The position numbers were made by a program, and so were the translations under genes. The notes beneath the pieces were generated by a model, which did no database searches, was not told the origin of the DNA, and saw only the letters and a program-made list of their open reading frames with translations. 64,000 nucleotides of DNA from Morchella semilibera (Eukaryota > Ascomycota > Pezizomycetes > Pezizales > Morchellaceae). Each line of letters begins with the position of its first letter. Position 1 is the first letter of the stretch. The DNA is taken from the NCBI GenBank assembly GCA_009192285.1, contig WBVU01000009.1, forward strand, positions 1,302,001-1,366,000, written 5' to 3'. This document shows, piece by piece, positions 1-10,548 of this stretch.

Positions 1-577
1 GGCAGTCTTAAGAAGCGGAAGGAGATTCGTGGCGAACCGTAGACGACCGTAGTAAGAAACGGTCATTTTACGGTCGAGGCCTTCGGGGGTTTCCTCGCGA
101 CCGGCCATACTCATGTAGCCGGGTGACATAAAGAGCAGATTTAGCTTCTTCTCTTTTACAGCGATTTGAGAGCTGATATTATCAACACTTGAGAGAAGAG
201 TTGCATCGGCCTTTAAAAACTGGATCTTAGAGTCGGGGTTGAGCTTTTGTAGCTCGTTGGTGATCTTTTCTCCGGAAGCTTCGGACCTGATGCTTGTTAG
301 TGGGGATTCTGATCAGTGTGTAGGGATTTCGTGCTAACCGTCCAACAAAGTAGACCGTAGGTGCCACTGTTGAAGACACAAATGTCTTCATCGCAGTCTC
401 GCCAATCCCAGATGTTGCGCCAACTATATTGAAAAGGCTATCAGTATCATAGCTAGCTAGATTAGCTGCCTAGCCACCTGAACGTAGTAACGTACCAAAC
501 ACAGCAACTAAGCCCTTCGCGCCCGGTGTGCTTGAAAAAGCAGCATTCGTAGACCTTATTGAAGCTATTCCAACCAT
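1..577 (-). CDS. Short-chain dehydrogenase/reductase, 5' part only
   Basis: NAD(P)-dependent oxidoreductase of the SDR superfamily, cut by the left edge of the window. Reading the minus strand from the ATG at 577 and removing two GT-AG introns (424-495, donor GTACGT, and 287-338, donor GTTAGC with a CACTAAC branch-like site) gives one continuous protein of about 150 residues. It contains the Rossmann nucleotide motif G-A-T-S-G-I-G near residue 30, the turn V-G-R after beta 2, an acidic A-D-A after beta 3, and a beta-4 segment ending in S-P-G where classical SDRs have N-A-G. The catalytic S-Y-K part lies outside the window. Such proteins often modify ketones or alcohols in fungal secondary metabolism. 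No biosynthetic core enzyme is visible nearby, so the substrate is unknown. Confidence 0.75.
424..495 (-). other. Intron 1 of the SDR gene
   Basis: 72-nt GT-AG intron, donor GTACGT and acceptor TATAG. Removing it joins the N-terminal exon to the nucleotide-binding motif in frame. Confidence 0.7.
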
Positions 578-3556
578 ATTTTTTCTTGCTGATCTGTCAA
601 AGTTTGTAGTTTAGTTTTTTGGGGGTTGGACGTAGCAACGAAACCTTATTATATCCCGACCCCGGATTTAATACACAGTCAGGTTAGGCTTAATTCCGCA
701 CCCCTGTGTGACAGAAGCTTCAACCACACAGGAGCTTCAGCTGCCCGAGTATGACGTTGGCACGGATGAACGATACCTCCGTTGAATGATTCGAAAGGTT
801 CTATGGGGGCTCGGAACATATGTGTCACAACATCGGAACTCCGCGCCTGGGTAGGGAAGTTTCGGTTCGGTAGCAAAACAGATAGATGCATTGTATGCTA
901 AATCTCGGGCGGATAGATAGACCAATTGAGCGTGTATATCCGGTTAATCGTTGATTTGACTCGAAATCATTGGCCTCGTTAGTTGAAACCAAGAACCAAT
1001 AATTACGAGTGCCAAGACTGGCTTTGTTTGTCGAGTGACAATACATGAACCAGGGTCATTTTTTTTTAGTGCACATCTAGGGGAATGGTGTCGGTGTGCC
1101 GTGATAACCAAGATGTGATATGTACCTGCATGTACCAAATACTGCCCAAGGCTGTGGCTGTGGATCCCTTGGTTAACCCATTTTCTAAGTTCATAAGGCT
1201 TTGGGATCATGGGACGTCGATGCCTACCTGCTGTGTATCCCAGAAAATGGAGCAATAACAGGGACTTTTAGCATAATGCAGACTCCATGTATGCAATATT
1301 CTGCACCCTCAGATGTAGAACACTGTTCCAAATCGAAGGTTGACAGCCGTTGCCAACACTTTTTACCCCACGAATGACAAGGTTCCCGGCGCTCCCAAGA
1401 AGCAGGCCACTTTAAAATCCTAGGCGGCATATCAATGAGCTTATATCATATTTCTTTGTTGAAGGGTTGGACCACTCTCGGAGACCTGTGCAGAAGATAA
1501 GCATACATGTAGTAACTTGCTGTATTATATCTATAGTTGAACCATCTAGTCGAAGGTTCCAATGTAGACCCGAGCAGCCTGTATACAGCAACCATGACTG
1601 GTATCTATCCGCAAATACCCCTTTGCAAATTTGTTGGTCTGAGAATGATCGTGGGTGTATGGTAGATATCTACACCCCTCATCCAATGATTGATGGGCCT
1701 GTCACACGCTCTTTCTTTATCTTTATGCCAATAGTGGTTTAAGTGAGGGGTCGCCGGGACGAAGGCGCAACTTTCTAACCCAATCTCCTAGGTACAGGCT
1801 GTGGAAAGTTTTTTATTATTATCATTATTATTACATGTATTTAGCCCATTACTCTCTAGCACTGATGCTGGTGAGGGGTTGAGCCATAAATGGATGCTGG
1901 TGGTGATGTTTATGGTGAGGCATTAATGGAATGTTTTGTTGAGAGGGGTTGAATATTGAGAGAAGAGAAGTGGCAATTCACACGAATCGGGTGAATTCCA
2001 GAAAAGCAGGCCAGCTCATTGAAAAGAATTAATACTCGATGCTGATAGCATAGCATCTTTCGGTCTTTCCTTTTGTGGGGTGATGTGGTGGCGGGAGTAG
2101 GTGGCTTTAAGTGGCTTTAGACAGGTTGGAAACCTCGGACAACAACGGTGTTCTACCCGTCGGAACAAATAAATCTACGGAGGGAGCATCTTGACAACCT
2201 CCAAGAATGCCGAGGCATGAGTATATGTAAGTACATACCACCAAGTCTATAAACCATTGGCTTGGTGAGCTAACTGCTGGTGTTTAATTAGGCCTCAGAA
2301 AGGTAAGTACAATTGCTTGCTAGGTCCTCGCTGTCTCTCTCGCTTGCACCCCCTCATTTATGCATAATCCGGGCCGACCCGAGTGAGCCCCAGTGACCGA
2401 GTGATGGGTGTTTCCCTCCCTTAACCGAAAAAAAAAAAAACTCACCCGGTTTAACATAAGCGAGCCTTGGCATAGCCATGGCGACAACATGCGATGCACA
2501 ACGCATGGCGCCTTACCAGTAACAAAAATTTTCAAGTAGTCGCCTAACTATTAATATTGTAATCCATATCGAAGAACAACACATGGCAAAAGAAGGGCTG
2601 CATGAGGGATTCTTACACGCTAAATAAGGTACCTCTCGGACATGCTCTACGTCTGGCATTTGACAGGAATACGAATAATGAGCCTCACACCCAAGGAAAC
2701 AAACCCTGGCTTTATCCTCTTAACCCGGGCACATCGCGCATACAAGTACATACTCCTGTAGCTATGGACACCCATCACCCTTGGAATCGTATTTCTGGAC
2801 AGTCCATCCAATCCAGCCAGTAGACTTCGATGCCTAGACCCCACACACAACATCCACCATGCAGAGATCAAGCAGCTAGGGGAACCGTGAGTTGCCTGTA
2901 CGGAAGACGCGAGTACACATACGTGGGCACTGAACCGACAGGCCCTACGCCAGAAGGGAAAAAAAAAAAAAAGAAAGAAAAAAGTCCCCAGTATGTGCTC
3001 TACTATGGTCTACGTACATAAATGATATAGAGTACTCCGTACCTACCTTTTCTACAAAGTGGGATCGATTACTTACACTTAGCTACACACACATGCCTAT
3101 CCGAATTCTCAGCCCCTCCCTTCATCCGGTGAATACTGGCTACCACCTACATACGTACAATATTTAATCTACCATCCTCACGACTTTCGGCCGCTGGCTC
3201 ATTCAGATTCCAGAAGTACGAAGTCTGCATACATCCATACATCACATACGTACCCCGGAAATTGATCATAAAGTATAGAGCACCTACATACGTGGATTCA
3301 TTCGGTAAGTCTCATCTAAGATTCTCCGTACCTGGTGGGCGATTCGATAAGGCTGAGAATGAGGTGCATCCATCTCCCTTAAATAGCTGCCTGCCCTTAG
3401 GGAAAAAGGAAAGAAGAAAAAAAATAGAAAGGATCTGCACCTTTTAAAGGCCACCGTTTTATAAAAATTACCCCCTGATCACCATCTCAACCATCTCTTC
3501 TCTCTCTGTGGTCAAAGAAAAAAGGTAAACAAGAGAATATCGACCACAATATCATC
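578..3556. other. Intergenic, no supported gene
   Basis: About 3 kb with no open reading frame showing a recognisable domain. It holds short homopolymers (A runs near 2429 and 2959), two TACATGTA palindromes (about 1505 and 1833), and a pyrimidine-rich leader with an AAAGGTAAAC context just before the F-box gene at 3557. The 60-100 codon frames on both strands have no family-like patterning. Confidence 0.6.
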
Positions 3557-5260
3557 ATGAACATCCCGCAAGAAATCATCGATCAGATAGTGTCGTACCT
3601 CCCCAACCATGGCAGCTACATCAAGGCAGCGTTGGTCAATAAGGCGTGGAATTACGCTGCAACCTCAGTTTTGTATCGCGATATCACTATGAGGTTCATA
3701 CCTAGGAAATCTCGCCCCGCCGATCAGGAACGCCGGGGGATGCACGATATTTGTTTGACACTGGCAAAGTATGTTGCTCTCTTGTGCACTCCCGTGGTCA
3801 ACTACATGTAGCTTGTGGAAGCTGAATTTGTCTTGAATTACTCTTCAAGGAACCCCTACACCAGCTCCGTGGTTCATTCACTTGAACTGTACTTCCATCA
3901 ACCTCAAGCTAGCGCAGCACAGGAGTGGGAGGCTTCATTGTCGCCCGTCCGGTCATCTTTAAGAGAGGTCATCGAACGCAACGGGTTTCCGCGCGTTAGA
4001 AAGCTAGCACTTTGGTGCCCTGATTGAAAATTGCTCAGATCCTTCTAAAAGGACTATTACCGCAACTACACAGCTTGCACATCGTCTCACAATCCTTTAA
4101 AAACCTATATTTTGAGTACGAGGGGCCCACAGTACTCAGCAACCTCCAGGAGGTTGATTTTGAGTTCGCTCAGGACATCACTCGACGGGGGGGAGGTTTT
4201 TTGTTTACAAATGAGCAACTAGCCCTTAATCAGGAGTGGAAAGTGATGGAAGACAGGATGCATGCCCGAATCAACGCTTTTTTGTCTCGATGCCCATCGC
4301 TCCAGGTTTTGAAAATAGCTGGAACGAAAGAACTTCACACACTACTCCAATCGGTCTATTTCCCGTCACTGAAAACTCTTGAAATTGGCCAGGTTTTTAG
4401 TCACCAGATCGACTTTGCAGTAATATGTCTAAATTCATTCCTTGAACGGCATCCAAACATAACACGGTTGGCACTCAATAGATTGCCCGATGGTTCATCG
4501 CATGCCATTGCCCTCACGAAGGAATCAATGCTCAACATCCGAGAGTTTGTGTCCTGCTTTGAAGAGATACCATCGGACTACTATAACTTCATTAGACAGT
4601 TCCAACAGCTAGAGACATTGAGGCTTGAACATCATATTATTGTAGGATCAGTCTCACATAGGGAGATCCTTGAGTTGCTGCCCGATTTGCAACACCACAA
4701 GCCTGGGATAAAGAACCTAACACTGCCAATGCCAACACACATACCCGGGTGGACGCTAACAGACGACAAGCGGGCGTTGGCAAATTCTGCATTAGCAGAA
4801 TTTGGCATGGCATTCGCGGGAAGTGTCCCGGCAGTTGAAAAATTTGGAATCAGCCATGTTGGGCGGTTCCATGATATGGGAGCAGTACGCGCATTCCCCC
4901 CTTCGCGTATCCTCTGAGCATACAGTATTAATCTGACACGAGTAACAGTCGGAATGGGCACAAGCACTCCGCTTTCACAACACTCTCCGACATCTTGCTA
5001 TCAAAACGTCGTTCATACCCGGTATACCTGATCACGAACCAGCGAGCTCTAGGCAAGATCTCATCAATGACATAGCGCGATCGTTCTCCGCGGTACCAAA
5101 ACTGGAGACTGTGGTGTTTCTCGACCTCCCACACGAACATTCGGTCAAAGTTACAATTAAAAGGCTAGACAACGGGGTAGTGGAAGGAGTTGAGCGAGTG
5201 ATGAGCACCGGAGATGTGAATGAGGCCTTTTTTGACGACTTTCTCCAGTATGGATGGTGA
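3557..5260 (+). pseudogene. F-box/leucine-rich protein, interrupted
   Basis: The N-terminus from ATG 3557 is a clear F-box (I-P-x-E-I-I-D-x-I-V-S-Y-L-P, then A-A-L-V-N-K-A-W). It is followed by a long leucine-rich-like region that continues to a TGA at 5258-5260. F-box proteins link substrates to SCF ubiquitin ligases. The frame is broken. An in-frame TAG sits at 3809-3811, and no intron of acceptable size removes it and keeps the downstream frame. There is a frame change near 4024, which a 44-nt GT-AG intron ending at about 4040 or a one-base deletion could explain. A third change lies near 4880-4950, where a 42-nt GTATCC...AACAG intron (4907-4948) is possible. The last 100 codons remain well formed, so decay is recent, or gene models with micro-introns apply. 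The TAG falls inside a CTACATGTAG palindrome, a motif abundant in this DNA. Confidence 0.6.
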
Positions 5261-7035
5261 TTGTGGAAATCCGGCCAGCCCCTGCTTTTGTTGGGGTGTG
5301 ACGGCCTCCTAGGAAGGGAAAGGTTGAGGGGAATAAGCAATTATTTTTCTTTTTTGGCTATCTACATGTAGTTATGCGGATGTTGTTGTCGTGCTTGTCT
5401 GTGCTGTATCTAGCCGTACCGGTATGTACCGTACACGTAATATTTTTCTCTTGGGATAGAAAGGTAAAGATTTTCTGATATTCTTCAAGCCAGCCCCTAG
5501 TATTAGAGGTATGCCAGGCCTAGGCTAGGGCGATCATTGTGATGAGAGCGTATCCAATTCTCTTTTGTATGCACGCAGCTTCTCTAGTTACCGCTTCACA
5601 ACCTGTCACTCGGGGAGCTAGTGAAAACCAATGGAATCTGGAAATGATAACCGAATCTTATCATCGCGTACCCACGTGGCTAACCCACTATTCCGCACTG
5701 CCAAGCAAGCACTCCGGTCCGTTACGCTATATCCAGAGATCTGGATTATTAGGGTGTCGATATAAGTATAATACCAGAGCAGTCGACACGATGGCGTGCT
5801 AAGAAACCATTGTGGGAAAACGCCCCAAAGGGGTAATGAAGCCAATAGTGGGGCCCCAGCCCGGGGACACGATGTACATAGGTTACTAGTGCGTCAACTA
5901 TATATATAACGGCCCCAGACCCACTTACTCACCAGCACCCCTGACCGCTAGCTATCGTGCCTAGACAGAATCCCGTTAGAGGTACTTTTGTTTGTGCAGC
6001 GGTAGTACCGGGCTGGACGATTTAGAGGACATATACCGCTTTGTAAACCATCACAAAGTTACCTGACGGGTGCTGAGGTTGCTGCCTTTGTAATAATAGA
6101 ACCCGTGTATGTACTGTGCTTTTGTCGACGATGTGTTTTTTTTTCGCCTGGGTGAAAACAGAGGGTTACATTCCTTCCTTGTAGCTCCTCGTTTCCCTGT
6201 ATTCCTCAGCGTTTTCTGTATTGCTCCCTTACTAGCTATACATATAAGACCCCCAAAGGATGTTGCACTCACATTCGGTATGTTTGTTCTTGTCCTGCTT
6301 GTAATCTAAGGACGGGGTGATTATGTATCCCGAGAGAAGCCAGCTGCATGTAACCAGTGTATCTATCTGCTCGTAGATAGCAGCAAGTCATTGGGGGCGG
6401 GGACTCTGGGTTGGTAATCGAAACGTATCCCTCCGTGTCAGCACAGTCCGAAGAGAAAGAATCCCATCAGAGTTGGACCGCAGCTGTTAGCTGTCATCTG
6501 TCAGCGTTGAGTCCTGATCGTTGTGGAAGTGGAAGTTTATGGGGGGGGGAAGAGGTCCTATTGGCCAGCCAGGCCAACTTCTAAACCCTGCCTGTTGTTC
6601 CCCCCTGTATTTTTGCCGAAGAATAAAGCCGCTACCAGTGGGTTGCTCCTTCTCCTTTATTACGTGATCCTACATGAAGTTGGGGGCAGAGCTGATTACT
6701 TTACCTCGGCGCGCCGTCGTGGGGTTGCCGAGGAATCAGTAATACAGAAAATAAGCTTAACTTGGGGTCTTGGCAGGGAAATGATCACTAAACAGCCAGA
6801 CGATAGATTAACCCACAAATGCTTGATTAGAATTTGAGGATAAGGAAAGTGATCAAGAGAGAGAGAGGGTAGGATTTGTCAAGATTGAATTATTTATATA
6901 TGATTCATGAGCTGTTCTTTGCTCTGAGTACTCTTAATTCTTCAGTCTTCGTCGGCGGTGATTTCGAGTTGCTATATATTATAGGTTTCTGTTTTTGGTA
7001 TATTGTACCGTTTTGAAACAGACTATTTCTTTGAA
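5261..7035. other. Intergenic; contains a degraded repeat relic
   Basis: About 1.8 kb without a supported gene. At about 6555-6602 it holds a diverged internal piece (GTCCTATTGGCCAG then AAACCCTG) of the inverted-repeat element found intact at 22435 and 50914. A TACATGTAG lies near 5365 and a short GA repeat near 6856. Confidence 0.55.
6555..6602 (+). repeat. Relic of the CAGCG-type inverted-repeat element
   Basis: It shares the core GTCCTATTGGCCAG, a CAGCCAGGCCA-like middle and CTAAACCCTG, in the same order and spacing, with the elements at 22435-22543 and 50914-51031. The terminal arms with AAAATTATTGTAG are gone or unrecognisable. Confidence 0.55.
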
Positions 7036-8845
7036 ATGTCTCAGCCGTCCTACAGATCAAGCGGGCCTCAGCAGGAGCTAGAAAATATCCAAGACGAAGG
7101 CACAGATCTCGAAAAGGCCACCACTGTCTACAAGGAAGAACCCAGCAACACTCAAGCAGCCCATCCCCATATCACCAATTCCCTGGATTGGGACGGTCCA
7201 GAGGACGCCGAAAACCCAAAGACATGGAGTCTCGGAAAACGTCTGTTTCACAGCGTCATTCCCGGTCTCTTTAATTTTGTCGTGTAAGGGCGCACATCAC
7301 ATCCCTCATTGAAAGCTTATTCCTGACCCATGTATTCAAATCTGCGCCATAGCTCTATAGGGACATCAATATACACCCCCGGCGTCCCCCAGATCAGTAA
7401 AGAATTTCACGTGACATCTACCGTGGCTCTACTGGGCCTTACTGTATACTCTCTCGGCCTCGGCCTCGGCCCTATCATTGGCGCACCGATATCAGAGACG
7501 CAGGGCCGGAAAGCCGTGTATGTACTGACGCTCCCACTGTCACTGCTCTTCACACTTGGTGCAGGCCTAGCGCAGAACTTCGAAACGCTGCTAGTGTGTA
7601 GGTTCCTGTCGGGGGCGTTTGGGAGCCCGGCGCTGGCGGTCGGGGCGGGGACAATTGCGGACGTGTGGGTGCTTGAGGAGGGCGGAGGGTTAGCTACTGT
7701 GTTGGTTATTTTGGCGCCATTTATGGGGCCGGCTTTAGGTATGGGTGTTGGCCTTTGTCTGCTTGGCTTAGGATTTGGTACTGACGGTGGAGGGGGGATT
7801 TAGGGCCGCTGATTGGTGGGTATACGGTGCTTCACCGGTCGTGGGAGTGGTTGATGTGGGCGCTCCTGATCATTGGCCTTCCCATTTACCTCTTGACCTT
7901 CTTCACCACCGAGACGTACAAAAAGGTGATCCTCGCACGGCGGGCCAAGGCCCGCGGCATCCCTCTCCCGCCCGGACCAACGGGCGTTCAAGCCGCCAAG
8001 GTGCTCCTCACAATCACGCTCATCCGGCCGCTGCACATGCTAGTCACCGAGCCCATTGTCGGGTTCATCTCGCTCTACGCCGCCTTCTCGTTCGGCGTCC
8101 TGTTTGCGTTCTTTGCCTCGTTCCCGTACGTGTTTGGGACCGTGTACGGCTTCGACAGCGGCTCCGTAGGCCTTGCATTCCTCGGGCTCTGGGTGGGGCT
8201 GTTGCTGGCGGTGGGGACGTTTGCCGCCTTTGATAGGACGTGGTATGCCGCCGCCAGGGCAAAGGCAAAGCTGGAGGGGAGAGCGACGGAGCCGGAGCAT
8301 AGGCTGTATGCAAGCATGGCCGGGTCTTTGGGGATCCCGGTTTCTCTGTTTTGGTAAGTTGCTGGATGGTGGCAGTTTGTCTCTCCCTGGGGGGTTTTGT
8401 TGGGACTGACAGGTTGATGATGTTTATATATATAGGTTTGCATGGTCTGCAAAGAGAGATGTGCACTGGATCGTACCGATTCTCGCCGGTGTCCCGTTTG
8501 GCTGGGGGAACCTGTGCCTTTTCGTAAGACTCCGTTCTCTATAGTTGTGTTAGTTACATGTAGTTAACAGCGCCCCAGCTTGGAACAACAACCTACCTCG
8601 TTGATGTGTACCACGCCCTCAACGGCGCATCCGCCATGGCCGCCAACGGGCTTCTGAGATATGCCTTTGGCGCGGTGTTTCCACTGTTCACGGTGCAGAT
8701 GTATAGGGGGCTTGGGATCCCGTGGGCGGGCAGTCTGTTGGGGTTCTTTAGTCTCCTGCTGCTGCCGATTCCGTGGGTGCTGTTCAAGTGGGGGGATAGA
8801 ATTCGGAGCAGGAGTGCTTATCCTACGGGGCAGGATGCTAGGTGA
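7036..8845 (+). CDS. MFS transporter, DHA1 (drug/polyamine:H+ antiporter) type
   Basis: Twelve-helix proton antiporter of the plasma membrane. Five exons, with introns at 7284-7352, 7739-7803, 8354-8435 and 8524-8578, give a continuous protein of 512 residues. The N-terminal 80 residues are hydrophilic and end in the W-D-G-P-x-D-x-x-N-P-x-x-W motif typical of fungal DHA1 members. Helix 2-loop-helix 3 shows G-P-I-I-G-A-P-I-S-E-T-Q-G-R-K (motif A region). Helix 5 shows A-P-x-M-G-P-A-L-G-P-L-I-G-G-Y (antiporter motif C), restored exactly by removing intron 2. A long cytoplasmic loop separates the two halves. The start was chosen because 7036 is the first ATG. Intron 4 carries a TACATGTAG shortly before its acceptor. 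The substrate cannot be read from sequence. The flanking hydrolase is on the opposite strand, so co-regulation is not shown. Confidence 0.9.
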
Positions 8846-9583
8846 TGGCCGGGGGGAGGGGGCGGTTAGGGCTGGGTTTGGGTGGATAATAGGGACTGCA
8901 GTTATGATTGTTAGATTATAGAGATTGCATATAGAGCTTCTAGAGGTAGATCGTTAATAGAAGAGGATGAAACCTATAGCTATTCCCGCACAAATTGGGG
9001 GAAGTGGTCACGAAGGTGTTTGCGTGCGGAGGGTTACCCAGACAAATACCACTGAAATGAGTTACCCGTTAACCGCTTCATACGTGGAATCGACATTTCG
9101 GTTTACAATCATGTCATGTCACTCGGATTCACGCAAGCTTTCAAACGGCTGTGCACTCTGTCAGGTACTACTGGTTTGATCTACAGCTATGTGTTTGGAT
9201 ATTTAGGGCTTTGGGACTAGATGCTTGCTGGGTTGGTTCATGCTCCAAGTCCTGTGCTTGATTGTTGACGTCCCAAGGGGGGGGGGGGTATTTTGGGCGT
9301 GAATGGTAGAAACCGGGTAGTTTGGCTTTTGTAACTACTAAATTATATACTTGTACTTTTGCTTCACTTGCCCTTCTCACCTATATCTTTGTGGGGGACC
9401 TGTTTTTCTTTCTCTCTTGTTTTGGCCGTGTATATGGCTTTACTACTCGTTTTAAAGTTAACTCCCAATAGTAATTACCTAAAAACATACGAGGTATAAA
9501 CACCTATGCTACGTTAGCTCGCACCGCCCGCACAAACTGGATGGAGCAATATAATATCAAAAAAGGGACCTCAGTTTCTCACC
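8846..9583. other. Intergenic spacer between convergent MFS and hydrolase genes
   Basis: About 740 bp between two convergent 3' ends. It has a G run near 9280 and AT-rich stretches near 9340-9500 that could hold polyadenylation signals. No gene seen. Confidence 0.6.
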
Positions 9584-10548
9584 TTAAAACCCCAAATGCC
9601 TCTTCAAAAAGTCCAAAGCCAGCTCCAGAGTCCTCTCCAACCCCCCCTGCAGCACATCAAAGTGCCCCCCGGGGACAACCCCCCACTCCTTCGGCCCCGT
9701 CGCAATATCCCACACAGGGCGATAACTCTCCCCCGACTGGCCATCCACCAGCATGAGCCAGGGCGTGGGCGCCAGCACGGGCAAGCACGACTCAATCTGG
9801 TACCCGCGGAGCCACAGCACGCTCTGCAGCGTGAGCCTGTTCTCCCACGCGGGCGTCAGCTCCCCCCGCATCCGTGCATAGAACTCTGCCGCGTCGGGCG
9901 TGGGCATGAAGGCCGTCTCCTCCGCCGCCTCCACGTCCTCGCCCGGCTCCGGCGCAACACGGATGTACGCGGGCGCCGAGCCGGCCACGCGTGCCGCGCG
10001 GTCGGCGAGGATGCGGGCGTCCCAGGGCTCGCGGTTGGGGTGCGCCCAGTTGAGGAGCCAGTCGCCGTTTGTGAAGGAGGCGACGGAGACGACGGCTTTG
10101 ATGCGGCGGTCGAGCGAGGCGGTGCGGAGGCTGTGGGCGGAGCCGTAGCTGTATCCGAGGGCGGCGAGCCTGGCGGGGTCCACCTGCTCGGGGAGGCTGA
10201 GGAGGTGGGTGACGGCGTCGTGGAGGTCGGATTGTTGCTGGTTGGGGTCGATCTCGTGGCGTGGGGCGCCGTCGGAGGCGCCGAAGTTGCGGTGGTCGTA
10301 GAGGAGGACGGAGACGCCGTGGGATTGGAAGCGTGCGGCGAGGGTCTCGAAGCACCATTCTTTTAGGCAGGCTAGCTGGGGCTGGTTAGCTATTGGGTAT
10401 GTAGAATCAGGAGGGGAGGGGAGGGGATACTGACTCCTTGGACCAGAATGATTGAGGGTGCATTCTTACTGGTGGGATAGAACCAGCCTCGGAGGGTAGT
10501 GCCATCAAGAGTCTGGAAGTCGATGTCGCGGCGGTTTAGTTGTGCCAT
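9584..10548 (-). CDS. Alpha/beta hydrolase
   Basis: Soluble serine hydrolase, 301 residues from two exons, with an intron at 10376-10434 (donor GTCAGT, acceptor CCCAG). Exon 1 encodes a beta-hairpin D-G-T-T-L-R-G-W-F-Y-P start as in S15/YcjY-like hydrolases. The nucleophile elbow G-Y-S-Y-G-S puts Ser at about residue 114. The oxyanion region precedes L-K-E-W, and Y-D-H-R-N-F-G-A-S-D-G is the conserved strand after it. A probable acid lies in M-L-V-D-G near residue 250 and the catalytic His in G-G-H-F-D-V near the C-terminus. The protein is close to fungal DltD/X-Pro-dipeptidyl-like hydrolases of unknown substrate. No signal peptide is visible, so it is probably intracellular. Exon 2 is strongly GC-rich, unlike its flanks. 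Confidence 0.88.

Noticed and set aside
7775-8466. Alternative frames overlapping MFS exon 3 on both strands
   Set aside because: Shadows of the GC-rich exon, without membrane patterning.
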